43,825 nt of DNA, taken from a bacterium. GTDB lineage: Bacteria > Actinomycetota > Acidimicrobiia > Spongiisociales > JAENVV01. A program made the translations under genes and the position numbers. Shown here in pieces: positions 7,822 through 15,339 of the stretch; position 1 is the first letter of the stretch; every line of letters begins with the position of its first letter. The stretch spans positions 1-43,825 of the forward strand of contig JAHEDI010000028.1 of the NCBI GenBank assembly GCA_024641305.1, written 5' to 3'. The notes beneath the pieces are model-generated. The model was not told the origin of the DNA. It did not search any database and saw only the letters and a list, made by a program, of their open reading frames with translations.

Positions 7822-8526
7822 CTACATTCCGAAATAAGAAGCTTGGAGCTCCTTATCGTCCAGAAGATCGGCGGCTGGCCCCTCACGCACAATCCGGCCC
7901 TCTTCTAGTACATATCCGCGGTGTGCCAGTTCCAAACCCTCGACAACGTTCTGCTCGACCAGGAGGATGGAGGTGCCGGTTTTGTTGATTTCCCTGATGA
8001 CGTCGAAAATCGCCTCGACGATGACCGGCGCCAGGCCAAGAGATGGTTCGTCAAGGAGCAGAAGTTTCGGCCGTGACATCATGGCTCTTCCGATGGCGAG
8101 CATTTGCTGTTCTCCGCCGCTGAGGCTGCCCGCGAGTTGTTGGGCACGTTCGGCGAGCCTGGGGAATATCTCGCAGACCTCGGCATAGGTTTCGTCACGG
8201 TGACGGCGCGCCTCGCGGTGGTAGGCGCCCATGTCGAGGTTGTCGGAGACGGACATCTCGGGGAAGACCCGCCGGCCCTCGGGAACCACGGCCACGCCGG
8301 AGGCGCACACCCGATGGGTGGCCAGGTTGGTGAGCTCGACCCCGTCAAGATCTATGCTGCCTTGCCAGGCCGGTTGAAGACCGCCGATCACGTTCACGAG
8401 GGTTGATTTGCCGGCACCATTCGGGCCAACGATCGTGACGATCTCGCCCACGGAGACAGTCAATGACAGACCCCACAATGCTTGAGCCTTGCCGTAGCCC
8501 GCGGCTACATCTCGTACTTCAAGCAT
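7822..8526 (-). CDS. livF: ABC transporter ATP-binding protein, LivF type
   Basis: 234 residues. Walker A GPNGAGKST, signature LSGGEQQML, Walker B LLLDEPSLGL and a switch His in LLVEQNV identify a cytoplasmic ATPase of the branched-chain-amino-acid (HAAT) uptake family; EGRRVFPEMSV is characteristic of LivF. The ATG overlaps the preceding LivG-type gene by 8 bp. With its partner it powers import of the ligand bound by the lipoprotein encoded at the head of the operon. Confidence 0.93.
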   Translation of the reverse strand: MLEVRDVAAGYGKAQALWGLSLTVSVGEIVTIVGPNGAGKSTLVNVIGGLQPAWQGSIDLDGVELTNLATHRVCASGVAVVPEGRRVFPEMSVSDNLDMGAYHREARRHRDETYAEVCEIFPRLAERAQQLAGSLSGGEQQMLAIGRAMMSRPKLLLLDEPSLGLAPVIVEAIFDVIREINKTGTSILLVEQNVVEGLELAHRGYVLEEGRIVREGPAADLLDDKELQASYFGM

Positions 8527-9250
8527 GTTTCCACCTCGACCCCAGATAGGCTCTCACGACTTCAGGGTCCTTCATCACGTCTTCTGGAGCCCCCTCGGCG
8601 ATCACCAAACCCTGGTTGAGGGCCATGATTCGGGTCGACAGGGCGTTGACCACTCGCAGAACGTGCTCGACGATGACGAGGCTTATGCCGAGATCGTGAA
8701 TGCGTCTGATCATGAGGATCGACTCTTCGATTTCGGTCGGGTTCAAACCGGCCAACACTTCGTCGAGGAACAGGACGCGCGGTTCGGAAGCGAGCGCTCG
8801 CGCCAGTTCCAAGTACTTGAGCTGGTGAAGGTTCAGTTCCGAAACTGACTGATCGGCGAAGCCTGCCAGACCTGCGAAGTCGAGCCATTGCAAGGCTCGG
8901 TCGGTGGCATCGCTCGGGTGAAGTTTCGTCTTCCCAAAAATAAGCGAGACGGCGACATTGTTGCGGGCGGTCATGCTCGAGAACGGTCGGGGAATTTGGT
9001 AGGTGCGGGCGATTCCTGCTTCAAACCGATGGTGGGCTTCGGTGTCGGTGACATCGACTCCTGCGAACGTGATCTGACCCTCATTGGGTTCGGCGAATCC
9101 ACTCAGAATGTTGATCAGCGTCGATTTGCCGGATCCATTCGGGCCGACCAGACCCAGGATCTCTCCCTCTTCGAGGGTACCGCTGACTCCGCCGAGAGCG
9201 GCGACTCCGCCGAACCGTTTGTGGATGCCATCGAACTGGAGGAGCTTCAT
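8519..9250 (-). CDS. livG: ABC transporter ATP-binding protein, LivG type
   Basis: 243 residues. Walker A GPNGSGKST, GIARTYQIPRPF (typical of LivG), a signature region written SELNLHQLKYLELARAL in place of the canonical LSGGQ, and Walker B VLFLDEVLAGLNP. The divergent signature motif is a known variant in part of this family. The start overlaps the permease stop as ATGA, showing translational coupling. Confidence 0.92.
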   Translation of the reverse strand: MKLLQFDGIHKRFGGVAALGGVSGTLEEGEILGLVGPNGSGKSTLINILSGFAEPNEGQITFAGVDVTDTEAHHRFEAGIARTYQIPRPFSSMTARNNVAVSLIFGKTKLHPSDATDRALQWLDFAGLAGFADQSVSELNLHQLKYLELARALASEPRVLFLDEVLAGLNPTEIEESILMIRRIHDLGISLVIVEHVLRVVNALSTRIMALNQGLVIAEGAPEDVMKDPEVVRAYLGSRWKHA

Positions 9251-10452
9251 CGGGAAGCTCCCACACCAGGTCGGTCCGAAGGCGCGTCTGGAGACCCGGT
9301 GGTCGAACGCCAGTTTCGCCAGCGGTCGATCACCTCTGACGAAGGGAGCAAGATGACTACGGCCCCAAGTTCTCCAGCGACGAATTGACCGATCAGGGAC
9401 ATCTCAGGCGCCCAGAGCCGGGCTACGAGAATGCCCACGATGAACGCCCCGGCGCCCACCCATTTACGCCGGACCAGCCGTGGCCATAATCCATCTTTGA
9501 CGGCCAGCACCATCAGAATGAGGAGCAGGCCAATGATGATGTCATTGAGGTGGTCAAGGGAGACGGTTACGTTGCCGCCGAAGAGCTCGAGGTCGCTGGC
9601 CCGGTTGAGCCGATCAGTCAAGGTGTGGATGATGGTTGCTCCGACGATGGGTCCCATCCAATGGCGCATCCCACCCAGGACACTCATAACGATCACAAAC
9701 AGCGGGATGCGAATACTGAAAACGTCCTCGATAGTGATGTAGCTGATCTGGATGGCGTGTACGGCCCCGGACAGTCCGGCAAAGAAGGCCGACAGCCCGA
9801 AAGCCATCATCTTGTGTCGAAAGGTGGGAACGCCAAGGCTTTCGGCGACTGCTTCGTCATCGTTGATGGAAAACAGACCCCATCCGAGCCGGGAATGTTG
9901 GATGGTGGCGGCCGCAAATATGGTCACAGTGGCGATGATCAAACCGAGGCGGAACATCATCGATGGGTATGCGCCGAGAAACTCAGGGAGTTGCACATTG
10001 TTGAGGGCGATTCCGCTTCCCCCGTCGATGGTTGAGCTGACCCGGGCGATGGCGGCGACCACGAAGGCGACTGCCAGGGTTACGAGGGCAAAGATCTCTC
10101 CTTGAAGCCTTCGCAGTCGGAACACGACGAATCCTAGGGACAGGCCGAGGACCGCAGCCAGTACTCCAGCCACCGGAATGGCGGCGATCAGGGGCCATCC
10201 TTGCTTTGAGGCCAGTACGCCGGTCGTGTACACCCCGACGCCGTAGAAGGCCCCCTGACCAAAACTGAAGTATCCGGAGAACCCGGTGAACATATTCCAC
10301 GAGGAGGCCTGGGCGAACCAGAAGAGCAAGCTGTAGCCAAAAAGAAGGTAGAAGATCGGGAAGCCGAGGGGACCTTGCAAGGCGGGGAGGAACCACAGGG
10401 CGAGTGCCAGCACCGAGAATCCGGTGAGTCGGACGACGGTCGGGCGATTCAT
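9247..10452 (-). CDS. livM: ABC transporter permease, LivM type
   Basis: 401-residue integral membrane protein with about ten hydrophobic segments. WNMFTGFSGYFSFGQGAFYGVGVY is the LivM signature region and the GALSGLAGAVHA-like stretch occurs here as FFAGLSGAVHA. The ATG at 10452 (MNRPTVV) is chosen because it overlaps the LivH-type stop as ATGA; an upstream in-frame extension would lie inside that gene. The C-terminus carries extra hydrophobic helices after residue 330, longer than usual for LivM. Confidence 0.9.
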   Translation of the reverse strand: MNRPTVVRLTGFSVLALALWFLPALQGPLGFPIFYLLFGYSLLFWFAQASSWNMFTGFSGYFSFGQGAFYGVGVYTTGVLASKQGWPLIAAIPVAGVLAAVLGLSLGFVVFRLRRLQGEIFALVTLAVAFVVAAIARVSSTIDGGSGIALNNVQLPEFLGAYPSMMFRLGLIIATVTIFAAATIQHSRLGWGLFSINDDEAVAESLGVPTFRHKMMAFGLSAFFAGLSGAVHAIQISYITIEDVFSIRIPLFVIVMSVLGGMRHWMGPIVGATIIHTLTDRLNRASDLELFGGNVTVSLDHLNDIIIGLLLILMVLAVKDGLWPRLVRRKWVGAGAFIVGILVARLWAPEMSLIGQFVAGELGAVVILLPSSEVIDRWRNWRSTTGSPDAPSDRPGVGASR

Positions 10453-11321
10453 ACGGACGCTTTTCTGGTGAAGAGGCCCTCGGGTCGGAACAAGAGGGTG
10501 GCGATGAGAATGACGAACGTGGCGAGCGGCGCGTAGGAAGGACCCCACGCCACCGATGCAATGGCGGCTGCGACCCCGATGACCACCCCGGCTCCGAGTG
10601 CTCCCAACGTGCTGCCAAGCCCGCCCAGGATGACCACCGGGAACACAATTCCAAACCACTCGACCGCCAGTCCGGGAAACAGTGCTTGAGACATGGCGAT
10701 GAATACGCCGGCGATGGCGGCGGTCGCCGCTGCCAGTCCGGAAAGTATGACCGCTACTCGCCGATGATCCACTCCAAAGGCTCTGGCCATGTCACGGTCT
10801 TGAGCCAGGGCCCGCACGGCCTTCCCGAAGTAGGTTCGGTCGAGGAGGTACTTCATCAGCAGTCCGATGACGATAGCGGTGAGGAAGGCCGAAAGTTGCG
10901 GGGTCGGAAACGCGAAATCACCGATCTTCAGGGAACTGGAGGCGTAGGGATTGGCGGTTGAGGGGATGCGACGGAAATCGGCTGACCAGATCGAGCGGGC
11001 GACGCTCTCAAGCATGATGAGTAGACCGAAGGTCACAAGGAGGGACTCGAACTCTCCGATCTTTACCTTTTCGAAAAAGAGTTGCAGGAGGGCTCCGACG
11101 ATTACTACCACCGGTACCACGGCCAAAACGGTTACAAACGGGTCCCATCCGTGGCTGGTAGCCAGTTCATAAGATCCATATCCCGCCAGCAGGATGAATG
11201 AAAAGTAGGCCAGGTTGATGATCTTCAGGACGCCCCAGCTGAGGGATACGCCGAGGGACATCATGGCGTACAGGCCACCGGCCAGAACTCCCGAAATGAT
11301 GGCTTGTCCGTAGAGCGTCAT
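10449..11321 (-). CDS. livH: ABC transporter permease, LivH type
   Basis: 290-residue membrane protein, partner of the LivM-type permease. GGLYAMMSLGVSLSWGVLKIINLA and GGLGSTLGALGAGVVIG are typical LivH segments. The ATG at 11321 (MTLYGQAI) is preferred because homologues begin there and a GGGAA site precedes it; the open frame extends 30 bp further. It is separated from the binding-protein gene by 112 bp containing a strong stem-loop. Confidence 0.92.
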   Translation of the reverse strand: MTLYGQAIISGVLAGGLYAMMSLGVSLSWGVLKIINLAYFSFILLAGYGSYELATSHGWDPFVTVLAVVPVVVIVGALLQLFFEKVKIGEFESLLVTFGLLIMLESVARSIWSADFRRIPSTANPYASSSLKIGDFAFPTPQLSAFLTAIVIGLLMKYLLDRTYFGKAVRALAQDRDMARAFGVDHRRVAVILSGLAAATAAIAGVFIAMSQALFPGLAVEWFGIVFPVVILGGLGSTLGALGAGVVIGVAAAIASVAWGPSYAPLATFVILIATLLFRPEGLFTRKASV

Positions 11322-11366
11322 CGAGCGTTCCCAACATCCGTGGTTGGCCACTGCCGGTTCGATCCG

Positions 11367-11397
11367 GATCGCGGTCGGCTGGAAACCGACCGCGATC
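11367..11397 (-). terminator. Stem-loop between the binding-protein and permease genes
   Basis: A perfect 12 bp stem (GATCGCGGTCGG with CCGACCGCGATC) and a 7 nt loop, with no U-tract after it. In ABC operons such hairpins stabilise the binding-protein mRNA or partly stop transcription, giving an excess of binding protein over membrane parts. Confidence 0.7.
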
Positions 11398-11433
11398 TCG
11401 AATCAAACCGGAGAGGTTCAGTCCTGCAGAGGT

Positions 11434-12792
11434 TCATCCCCCCGGCGAGTATTGCACGCTCACGCCGTCGGGAGCGCCGTTGGCGGGCCAGACGACCACC
11501 CAATCACCGTTCTGGATCTGCTTTACGTACGACAGGTCGCCGTAGTAATTGTTCTGGTCTGGATCAAAGTCGATTGGACCGAACACGGTGTCGATCGTGT
11601 TGTTCAGTAAATAGTCGCAGTCTGCGGCTTGGTCGAGACTCCCGGCACCTTCGATACCAGCAATGAGAATCTGCCATGCAGCCCATGAGGCCGAAGCCTG
11701 GGTTTCAAATGCGGTGTATGGCAATCCCGCCGCGGCGGCCGCATCCGTGAAGGCCTGAGCGATTGCCGCGTAGGCCGGATCATCGGTAAACGGTGGATGT
11801 GGTTCGAACGCCGTCACCGACATGGCACCGTCGGCAGACGGACCGGCTCCCAACATGGGTCCTGGGGCGGGCCACTGGAGGAACATGCCCGGTACCTGGT
11901 AGTCGAGGGCGTCCATTGCAGCGATCAGGTTCGGTCCGTCGACCCCGAGTGCTCCGAGGAACAAGAAGTCAGGGTTGGCATCACGTACCTGGGCGGCAAT
12001 CGGGCCCCAGTCGCTGGTTGTGCTCGGGTACTGAATGTCGAGTACGACATCGTAACCACGGTCTTTGGCAATGGAGACTGCGCCACCCTCGTCGGTGTCA
12101 GGCTGACCGTAGGCGACATACATCGTTCCAGGGAACTGGTTGATGACGAATGCAATCGTGGCCGGCGGAGTGCCCGTCGATTCGAGAGCGTCAAAGACCA
12201 GGTTGGAGTTTGTGATGTTCGGATTACGGCCGGCCGGCCAAGCGGGGAACTGACAGTCATACCCGTAGGTATAGGTGAGGCTTCCGGTGTGCTGGGGCAT
12301 CACGTACCCGTAGCGTTCGGCCACCTGCATGGCGGCGGTGATGGTTCCGGTTCCGTATGGTCCCATAATGGCGTCAACGCCGTCTTCGGTGATGAGACGC
12401 TCATAGAGCGCCGCTGCCTGGTCTGGCACGGATTCATCGTCGAGGACGACCCATTCGACTGGTCGGCCAAGTAGGCCGCCGTTGGCGTTCAATTGTTCAA
12501 CGAACAGATCCCCGGCAACCTTGTGGATTGCGGCAGTAGGTGCCAGGAAACCGGTAAGGGCCAGCGTGCTGCCAATGATGATCGGATCACCACTCGGGGT
12601 GCTGGGTGCGGCCGTCGTGTCCGGCGTGGATGGGGCGGCGGTGGTGTCGGGAGTGTTTGGTGCAGTCGTAGTGCCAGGACTTGCGGCGGCTGTTGTATCA
12701 CTCGTTGAGCTTCCGCAGGCGGCGGCGATCATGGCAAGCACGACGAGCAGAATGATTCCTCGTAGAAACTGACTTTGAGATGATCTTGTCAT
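11434..12792 (-). CDS. ABC transporter substrate-binding lipoprotein (Peripla_BP_6, LivJ type)
   Basis: 452 residues. The signal peptide ends in the lipobox AAAC with Cys26, followed by a Thr/Ala/Pro linker containing copies of DTTAAPSTP, then a two-lobe domain starting PIIIGSTLALTG with NANGGLLGRPVEWVVLDD and GPYGTGT. It captures the transported solute outside the cell. ATG 12792 is chosen over an earlier in-frame start because GGAGGAGGAAC lies 7-8 nt upstream. Promoter and LacI-type operator lie upstream at 12860-12873. The ligand is unknown: family members take amino acids, amides, urea or short carboxylates. Confidence 0.9.
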   Translation of the reverse strand: MTRSSQSQFLRGIILLVVLAMIAAACGSSTSDTTAAASPGTTTAPNTPDTTAAPSTPDTTAAPSTPSGDPIIIGSTLALTGFLAPTAAIHKVAGDLFVEQLNANGGLLGRPVEWVVLDDESVPDQAAALYERLITEDGVDAIMGPYGTGTITAAMQVAERYGYVMPQHTGSLTYTYGYDCQFPAWPAGRNPNITNSNLVFDALESTGTPPATIAFVINQFPGTMYVAYGQPDTDEGGAVSIAKDRGYDVVLDIQYPSTTSDWGPIAAQVRDANPDFLFLGALGVDGPNLIAAMDALDYQVPGMFLQWPAPGPMLGAGPSADGAMSVTAFEPHPPFTDDPAYAAIAQAFTDAAAAAGLPYTAFETQASASWAAWQILIAGIEGAGSLDQAADCDYLLNNTIDTVFGPIDFDPDQNNYYGDLSYVKQIQNGDWVVVWPANGAPDGVSVQYSPGG

Positions 12793-12810
12793 GTCTTGTT
12801 CCTCCTCCAT

Positions 12811-12833
12811 GCCCGGAACAGGTTGCTCCGGGC
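12811..12833 (-). promoter_or_regulatory. Hairpin in the 5' leader of the transporter mRNA
   Basis: GCCCGGA and TCCGGGC form a 7 bp stem around 9 nt, directly before the GGAGGAGG ribosome site of the binding-protein gene. It may affect translation or mRNA stability. Confidence 0.4.
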
Positions 12834-12859
12834 CATTAACCTAACGTTCCCAGACATCA

Positions 12860-12873
12860 TGCAAACGTTTGCA
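12860..12873 (-). promoter_or_regulatory. LacI-type operator before the transporter operon
   Basis: TGCAAACGTTTGCA is a perfect 14 bp palindrome with the CG centre typical of LacI/GalR operators. Its minus-strand right half is TTGCAT, a candidate -35, with GTTAAT or TAGGTT as candidate -10, so binding would block RNA polymerase. It also lies about 90 bp before the divergent SDR gene. Confidence 0.8.
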
Positions 12874-12962
12874 CTAACCTACCAGAACCGTTTCGCGCCC
12901 GTCGGAGCGATCGGCGAAAATCGATTCCGAGCGGACACAAGCAGATGTGAAGGGTGGTTGTC

Positions 12963-13661
12963 ATGGCTGGAGCAGTTCTAGTTGTCGGAGGTTCATCCGG
13001 TCTTGGCCTAGACGTTGCCAGGCATTACGCGGATGCCGGTGAGCAGGTGTACGTCACGAGCCGGGACCTGGCACGGGCCCAAGCGGCGGCAGCCGATGTC
13101 GGTGGCAACACATCCGGTATCAGCCTTGACCTCGCTCAACCGGAGTCGATCGCTGCCAGCCTGGCCGATCTCGGGCCAATCAAGTATCTCGTCATTACCG
13201 CGGTGCTGCGGGACGAGAACACGGCCAAGGATTTCAAGATCGAAGGGGCCACGGCGCTCGTGACGATGAAACTCATTGGGCCGCTTGAACTCATCCGGGT
13301 CCTCGGTGATCGCCTGGGCGATGGCAGTTCCATTGTGATCTTCGGTGGTCTTGCCAAGGAACGTCCGTATCCAGGGTCGACCACGATCACCACGGTCAAC
13401 GGTGGCGTCAGCACGATGATTCGTTCGCTGGCTATCGAGCTGAGCCCCGTGCGGGTCAACTCCATTCATCCGGCGGTCGTTGGCGACAGCTGGTACTGGG
13501 CCGACAAACCGACTGCCATGCTTGAAGGTCTCAAGGCACGGACGGCCAGCGGTCGACTGATCACCACCGAAGACGTGGTTGGAGCGACTGTGTTCTTGCT
13601 CGAGAACCCGGGCATGAATGCTCACAACCTCAACATCGACGGCGGTTGGTTGGTCACCTAA
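12963..13661 (+). CDS. Short-chain dehydrogenase/reductase
   Basis: 232 residues. VVGGSSGLGLDVA is the NAD(P) glycine motif. The catalytic region is atypical: after SSIVIFGGLAKERPYPGSTTITTVNGGVSTMI I see no YxxxK, and the Tyr position appears to be Thr or Val, so a classical oxidoreductase mechanism is doubtful. The protein ends with LNIDGGWLVT, normal for SDRs. ATG 12963 is chosen because GAAGGG lies 8 nt upstream. Divergent from the transporter operon and likely sharing its operator region, so it probably belongs to the same pathway. Confidence 0.75.
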   Translation: MAGAVLVVGGSSGLGLDVARHYADAGEQVYVTSRDLARAQAAAADVGGNTSGISLDLAQPESIAASLADLGPIKYLVITAVLRDENTAKDFKIEGATALVTMKLIGPLELIRVLGDRLGDGSSIVIFGGLAKERPYPGSTTITTVNGGVSTMIRSLAIELSPVRVNSIHPAVVGDSWYWADKPTAMLEGLKARTASGRLITTEDVVGATVFLLENPGMNAHNLNIDGGWLVT

Positions 13662-13670
13662 CCCGGGTTA
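13659..13670. repeat. Palindrome made of two convergent stop codons
   Basis: TAACCCGGGTTA is a perfect 12 bp palindrome whose outer triplets are the stop codons of the SDR gene (plus strand) and the RidA-like gene (minus strand). Confidence 0.6.
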
Positions 13671-14102
13671 TTCGGGAACCGCTGCCACGATTCGCAGTTC
13701 CAGGACGAGGCGAGGATCGGTCGCCAAACGGACCACCTCAACCGTGGTACTGGCCGGTCGATGATCCCCGAATGCCTGCCCGAGAACCCGGTTGATGGCG
13801 TCCTGATTGTCGGCGATGTCGACGATGTAGCGGGTCATCTCAACAACGTGTTCGAGTCCACCACCGGCGGCGACCAATACCTGACGGATTGCTTCGATGG
13901 CCATGAGTGCCTGGTCGCCGGGATCGAGTGGGATGTCGTCGAATTCGGCGGCGATATGGGGATGGCTGTGATAAACCGGAGCAGCGGTAATCCCGGCGAG
14001 AAACACCATTTTGCCCGAGTGGACCTTGACTGCTGGTGTGTACGGCATGTTGAACCGCGGCTCGTTCTCACCGGTGTGGATCATTTCGAACGGTTGTTCC
14101 AT
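13668..14102 (-). CDS. RidA/YjgF-family protein lacking the usual catalytic arginine
   Basis: 144 residues with the YjgF trimer fold: VHSGKMVFLAGITA near the start, QVLVAAGGGLEHVVEMTRYIVDI in the middle and RPASTTVEVVRL toward the end. RidA deaminases of enamine/imine intermediates have PARSxVEV with a key Arg; here the aligned sequence is PASTTVEV, so that Arg is absent. This places it among the other Rid subgroups, which are often found in catabolic loci of nitrogen compounds. The ATG at 14102 has AGGAAGG upstream. It follows the LacI gene by 13 bp and is likely co-transcribed with it. Confidence 0.8.
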   Translation of the reverse strand: MEQPFEMIHTGENEPRFNMPYTPAVKVHSGKMVFLAGITAAPVYHSHPHIAAEFDDIPLDPGDQALMAIEAIRQVLVAAGGGLEHVVEMTRYIVDIADNQDAINRVLGQAFGDHRPASTTVEVVRLATDPRLVLELRIVAAVPE

Positions 14103-14115
14103 TGCTAGACCTTCC

Positions 14116-15150
14116 TTACTCAAGTGCTCTGGTGGATTCTCTGGCAACGAGTTGCGGGGTGAGCGTATGGCCTTCTACCTGTTCGCCTCCGAGCAGTCGC
14201 AGGATCATCTCGCCGGCGAGGCGTCCCACGTCCATGCCGGGATATTTGACCGTCGTGAGTGAGGGGGTTACGTGGCCGACCATCGGAAGGTCGTTGTAAC
14301 CAACCAGCGAAACATCGTCGGGGACTCGTACGCAATCCTGGCGCAGACGTGACAGTGCGCCGAGTGCCATAAGGTCGTTGTGAGCAAAGATGGCGGTGGG
14401 CATGCCAGCTGCCAGGTTGATCAGGGCGTCCATGATTCGCCGGCCTTCGGCGATAACGGGCACGGTGGCAGTTTCCGGAACGAGCACCTGCTCAAGTCCT
14501 CGTTCACGGCAGGCGTCCGAGAAGCCCTGATCTCGTCGGGGGAAGTTGGCCACATCGACGGGACCGCGGAGTTGGGCGACCGTGCGATGACCCAGGTCGG
14601 CGAAGTGCTCGGCGATCAGGCGCCCGCCGGCGTGTTCATCGACAACCACTTCGGGAAGTGTGGTCCCTTCGAGCGGGCGACCGGCCACGACGATCGGGAG
14701 AATTCGGCCGGCTGCCTCGAGAATATCCCGGTCTGCTGATCTGGCACTCATGACCACCATGGCGTCGACCCGCCTGCTCAACATGTGGTCGAGGATGTTG
14801 GCAAAGCGATCGCTATTGTCTTCTGTCTCGGCAATCATCGGCATCATGCCGGCTGCCTCAACCGCGGCGGTCAGGCCGTGGATCACCGGTGTGATGAACG
14901 TGTTGCCGAGGTCGGCGACAATGACTCCGACCGTGGCGGTGCGTCCGCTTTTCAGACCCCGAGCCACCATGTCGGGCCGGTATCCGAGCCGGTCGGCGAC
15001 TGCTTCGATGTGTTGGCGGGTGGCTTCTTTCACCCGTGCGTGGTGCGCTGGATCGAGTGCCCGGGACACGGTTGAGACGTGAACCCCGGCCTCCCTGGCG
15101 ACGTCGAGCAGGGTCACGCTGCCCGCGTTGAGGTTTTGTCTCTTGCTCAT
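14116..15150 (-). CDS. LacI-family transcription regulator
   Basis: 344 residues. The N-terminal HTH reads VTLLDVAREAGVHVSTVSRAL and the hinge region RLGYRPDMVARGLKSGRT, followed by a periplasmic-binding-protein-like effector domain (VGVIVADLGNTF onward). It should bind CG-centred palindromes like those at 5048 and 12860 and release them upon binding a small molecule. ATG 15150 is used because the HTH starts 12 residues later and the length fits; upstream in-frame codons would add a non-homologous extension. Divergent from the amidohydrolase. Confidence 0.92.
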   Translation of the reverse strand: MSKRQNLNAGSVTLLDVAREAGVHVSTVSRALDPAHHARVKEATRQHIEAVADRLGYRPDMVARGLKSGRTATVGVIVADLGNTFITPVIHGLTAAVEAAGMMPMIAETEDNSDRFANILDHMLSRRVDAMVVMSARSADRDILEAAGRILPIVVAGRPLEGTTLPEVVVDEHAGGRLIAEHFADLGHRTVAQLRGPVDVANFPRRDQGFSDACRERGLEQVLVPETATVPVIAEGRRIMDALINLAAGMPTAIFAHNDLMALGALSRLRQDCVRVPDDVSLVGYNDLPMVGHVTPSLTTVKYPGMDVGRLAGEMILRLLGGEQVEGHTLTPQLVARESTRALE

Positions 15151-15186
15151 GTGTCCATCATCTGTTTGCTTCGTCTCGACCCGGGC

Positions 15187-15227
15187 GGAGTCGTAGGAAA
15201 TCCCGACTCCCGCATGAACCCTACGAC
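15187..15227. promoter_or_regulatory. Overlapping inverted repeats between LacI and amidohydrolase genes
   Basis: GGAGTCG (15187-15193) pairs with CGACTCC (15204-15210), and GTCGTAGG (15190-15197) pairs with CCTACGAC (15220-15227). The two pairings exclude each other. The site could be an operator or alternative RNA structure; no TGCAAACG-type LacI box is seen here. Confidence 0.35.
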
Positions 15228-15339
15228 TATTGGCGGTTCCCTGACGGGCGGATAATAGGATGCGGAACCAGCGTGCCTCAACTGATGGCGTACGGTGAGG
15301 GTGACACAAGGGCAGATCCGGCGAGAGAAGGAACAATCC

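Noticed and set aside
10453-10659. N-terminal extension of the LivM-type permease
   Set aside because: It lies within the LivH-type gene; the ATGA overlap and homology support the start at 10452.
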